Source: a virus
Strand: one strand, 5' to 3'
IMG/VR virus record: IMGVR_UViG_3300033984_000473
Coordinates: 27,393-91,392 of that record
DNA: 64,000 nt
In this document: in pieces, positions 63,672 to 64,000 of the stretch
How positions within the stretch are numbered: the first letter of the stretch is position 1
Layout: each line of letters begins with the position of its first letter
Translations under genes and position numbers: made by a program
The notes under the pieces: model-generated
Database searches by the model: none
What the model was told of the DNA's origin: nothing
Seen by the model: only the letters and a program-made list of their open reading frames with translations

Positions 63672-64000
63672 TTATGAAAAATGTGAGAAGATAAATAGCT
63701 TTGGATTTGTTTGTGGTTCAAATCCGAATACTTCAATGAACTTGGCGATTATCTTATCATCGTCAAACTTTTTAATATCAATATCTACAAAGTCCCACCC
63801 TTCATATTCTTCGTCACAGCTTTGCACGTTAAGTCCAAAGACGTTATAGCTACCACACATTCCATCACAGATTAGTGTATAGTCTTCTCCTTCAAACCCA
63901 CACATCATGGATTCAAACTTTTCATCATAGACATCAATTTCGTTTCCTTCGTTGTCTAGGATTTCGAATGGCAATTTCCAACCATATACAATGTAATCAC
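63672..64000 (-). CDS. Acidic hypothetical protein (partial)
   Basis: The frame is open from the window edge (…DYIVYGWKLPFEIL) to the stop at 63672, so the true start lies beyond 64000. Strongly acidic (Asp/Glu, with CGFEGEDYTLICDG). Unknown. Confidence 0.6.
   Translation of the reverse strand, partial: DYIVYGWKLPFEILDNEGNEIDVYDEKFESMMCGFEGEDYTLICDGMCGSYNVFGLNVQSCDEEYEGWDFVDIDIKKFDDDKIIAKFIEVFGFEPQTNPKLFIFSHFS

Noticed and set aside
62100-64000. A ParB- or ParA-like gene near the parS pair
   Set aside because: None of the visible proteins has ParB, CTPase or Walker-type ParA motifs.

Overview
The window looks like part of a large, AT-rich tailed-phage genome of the T4-like (myovirus) type, infecting a Bacteroidota (Flavobacteria-like) host. 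The T4-type evidence is the order terminase large subunit, portal, gp21-type prohead protease and acidic core protein. The host inference rests on dozens of promoters with the Bacteroidota -7 box TAnnTTTG, no recognisable Shine-Dalgarno sequences, and secreted proteins with Bacteroidota-style signal and lipoprotein peptides. Only a part is present: no DNA polymerase, major capsid or tail genes are visible.

Layout. (1) 1-13.9 kb, minus strand: head morphogenesis and virion genes (core protein, S77 protease, portal, terminase, several acidic or low-complexity proteins). (2) 13.9-18.2 kb, minus: thymidylate synthase interrupted by an intein at its catalytic cysteine, then small genes of one operon. 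(3) 18.3-37.5 kb, both strands: ClpC-like unfoldase, a GNAT/zinc-ribbon/zincin fusion, an ABC-ATPase/acetyltransferase pair split by a slippery T9 run, thioredoxin, nucleases, a leucine-rich-repeat protein, a nucleotidyltransferase, and host-like lipoproteins. Many proteins here begin with a short tag ending in (L/I)xE, resembling T4 capsid-targeting sequences cut by the gp21 protease. (4) 37.5-61.7 kb: about 60 very small genes, nearly all minus strand. Almost every gene or gene pair has its own promoter: TTTG (or TTAG), then 20 nt, then TAnnTTTG. About 20 of these promoters are fused to a terminator-like hairpin whose stem varies by compensatory changes. Nine copies of a short structured RNA and a small tRNA cluster are interspersed. 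(5) 61.7-64 kb: an ORF-free stretch with three promoters and two perfect parS-like 16-mers, then small genes running off the end.

Two promoter types divide the window. TAnnTTTG promoters drive the small-gene region, the ClpC gene and the lipoprotein genes. A second motif, ATATTTAT, usually 14-18 nt before the start codon, precedes virion-like and tag-bearing genes. The simplest reading is early (host RNA polymerase) versus late (phage-modified) transcription. Most small genes have no recognisable function and are described only by what is visible.
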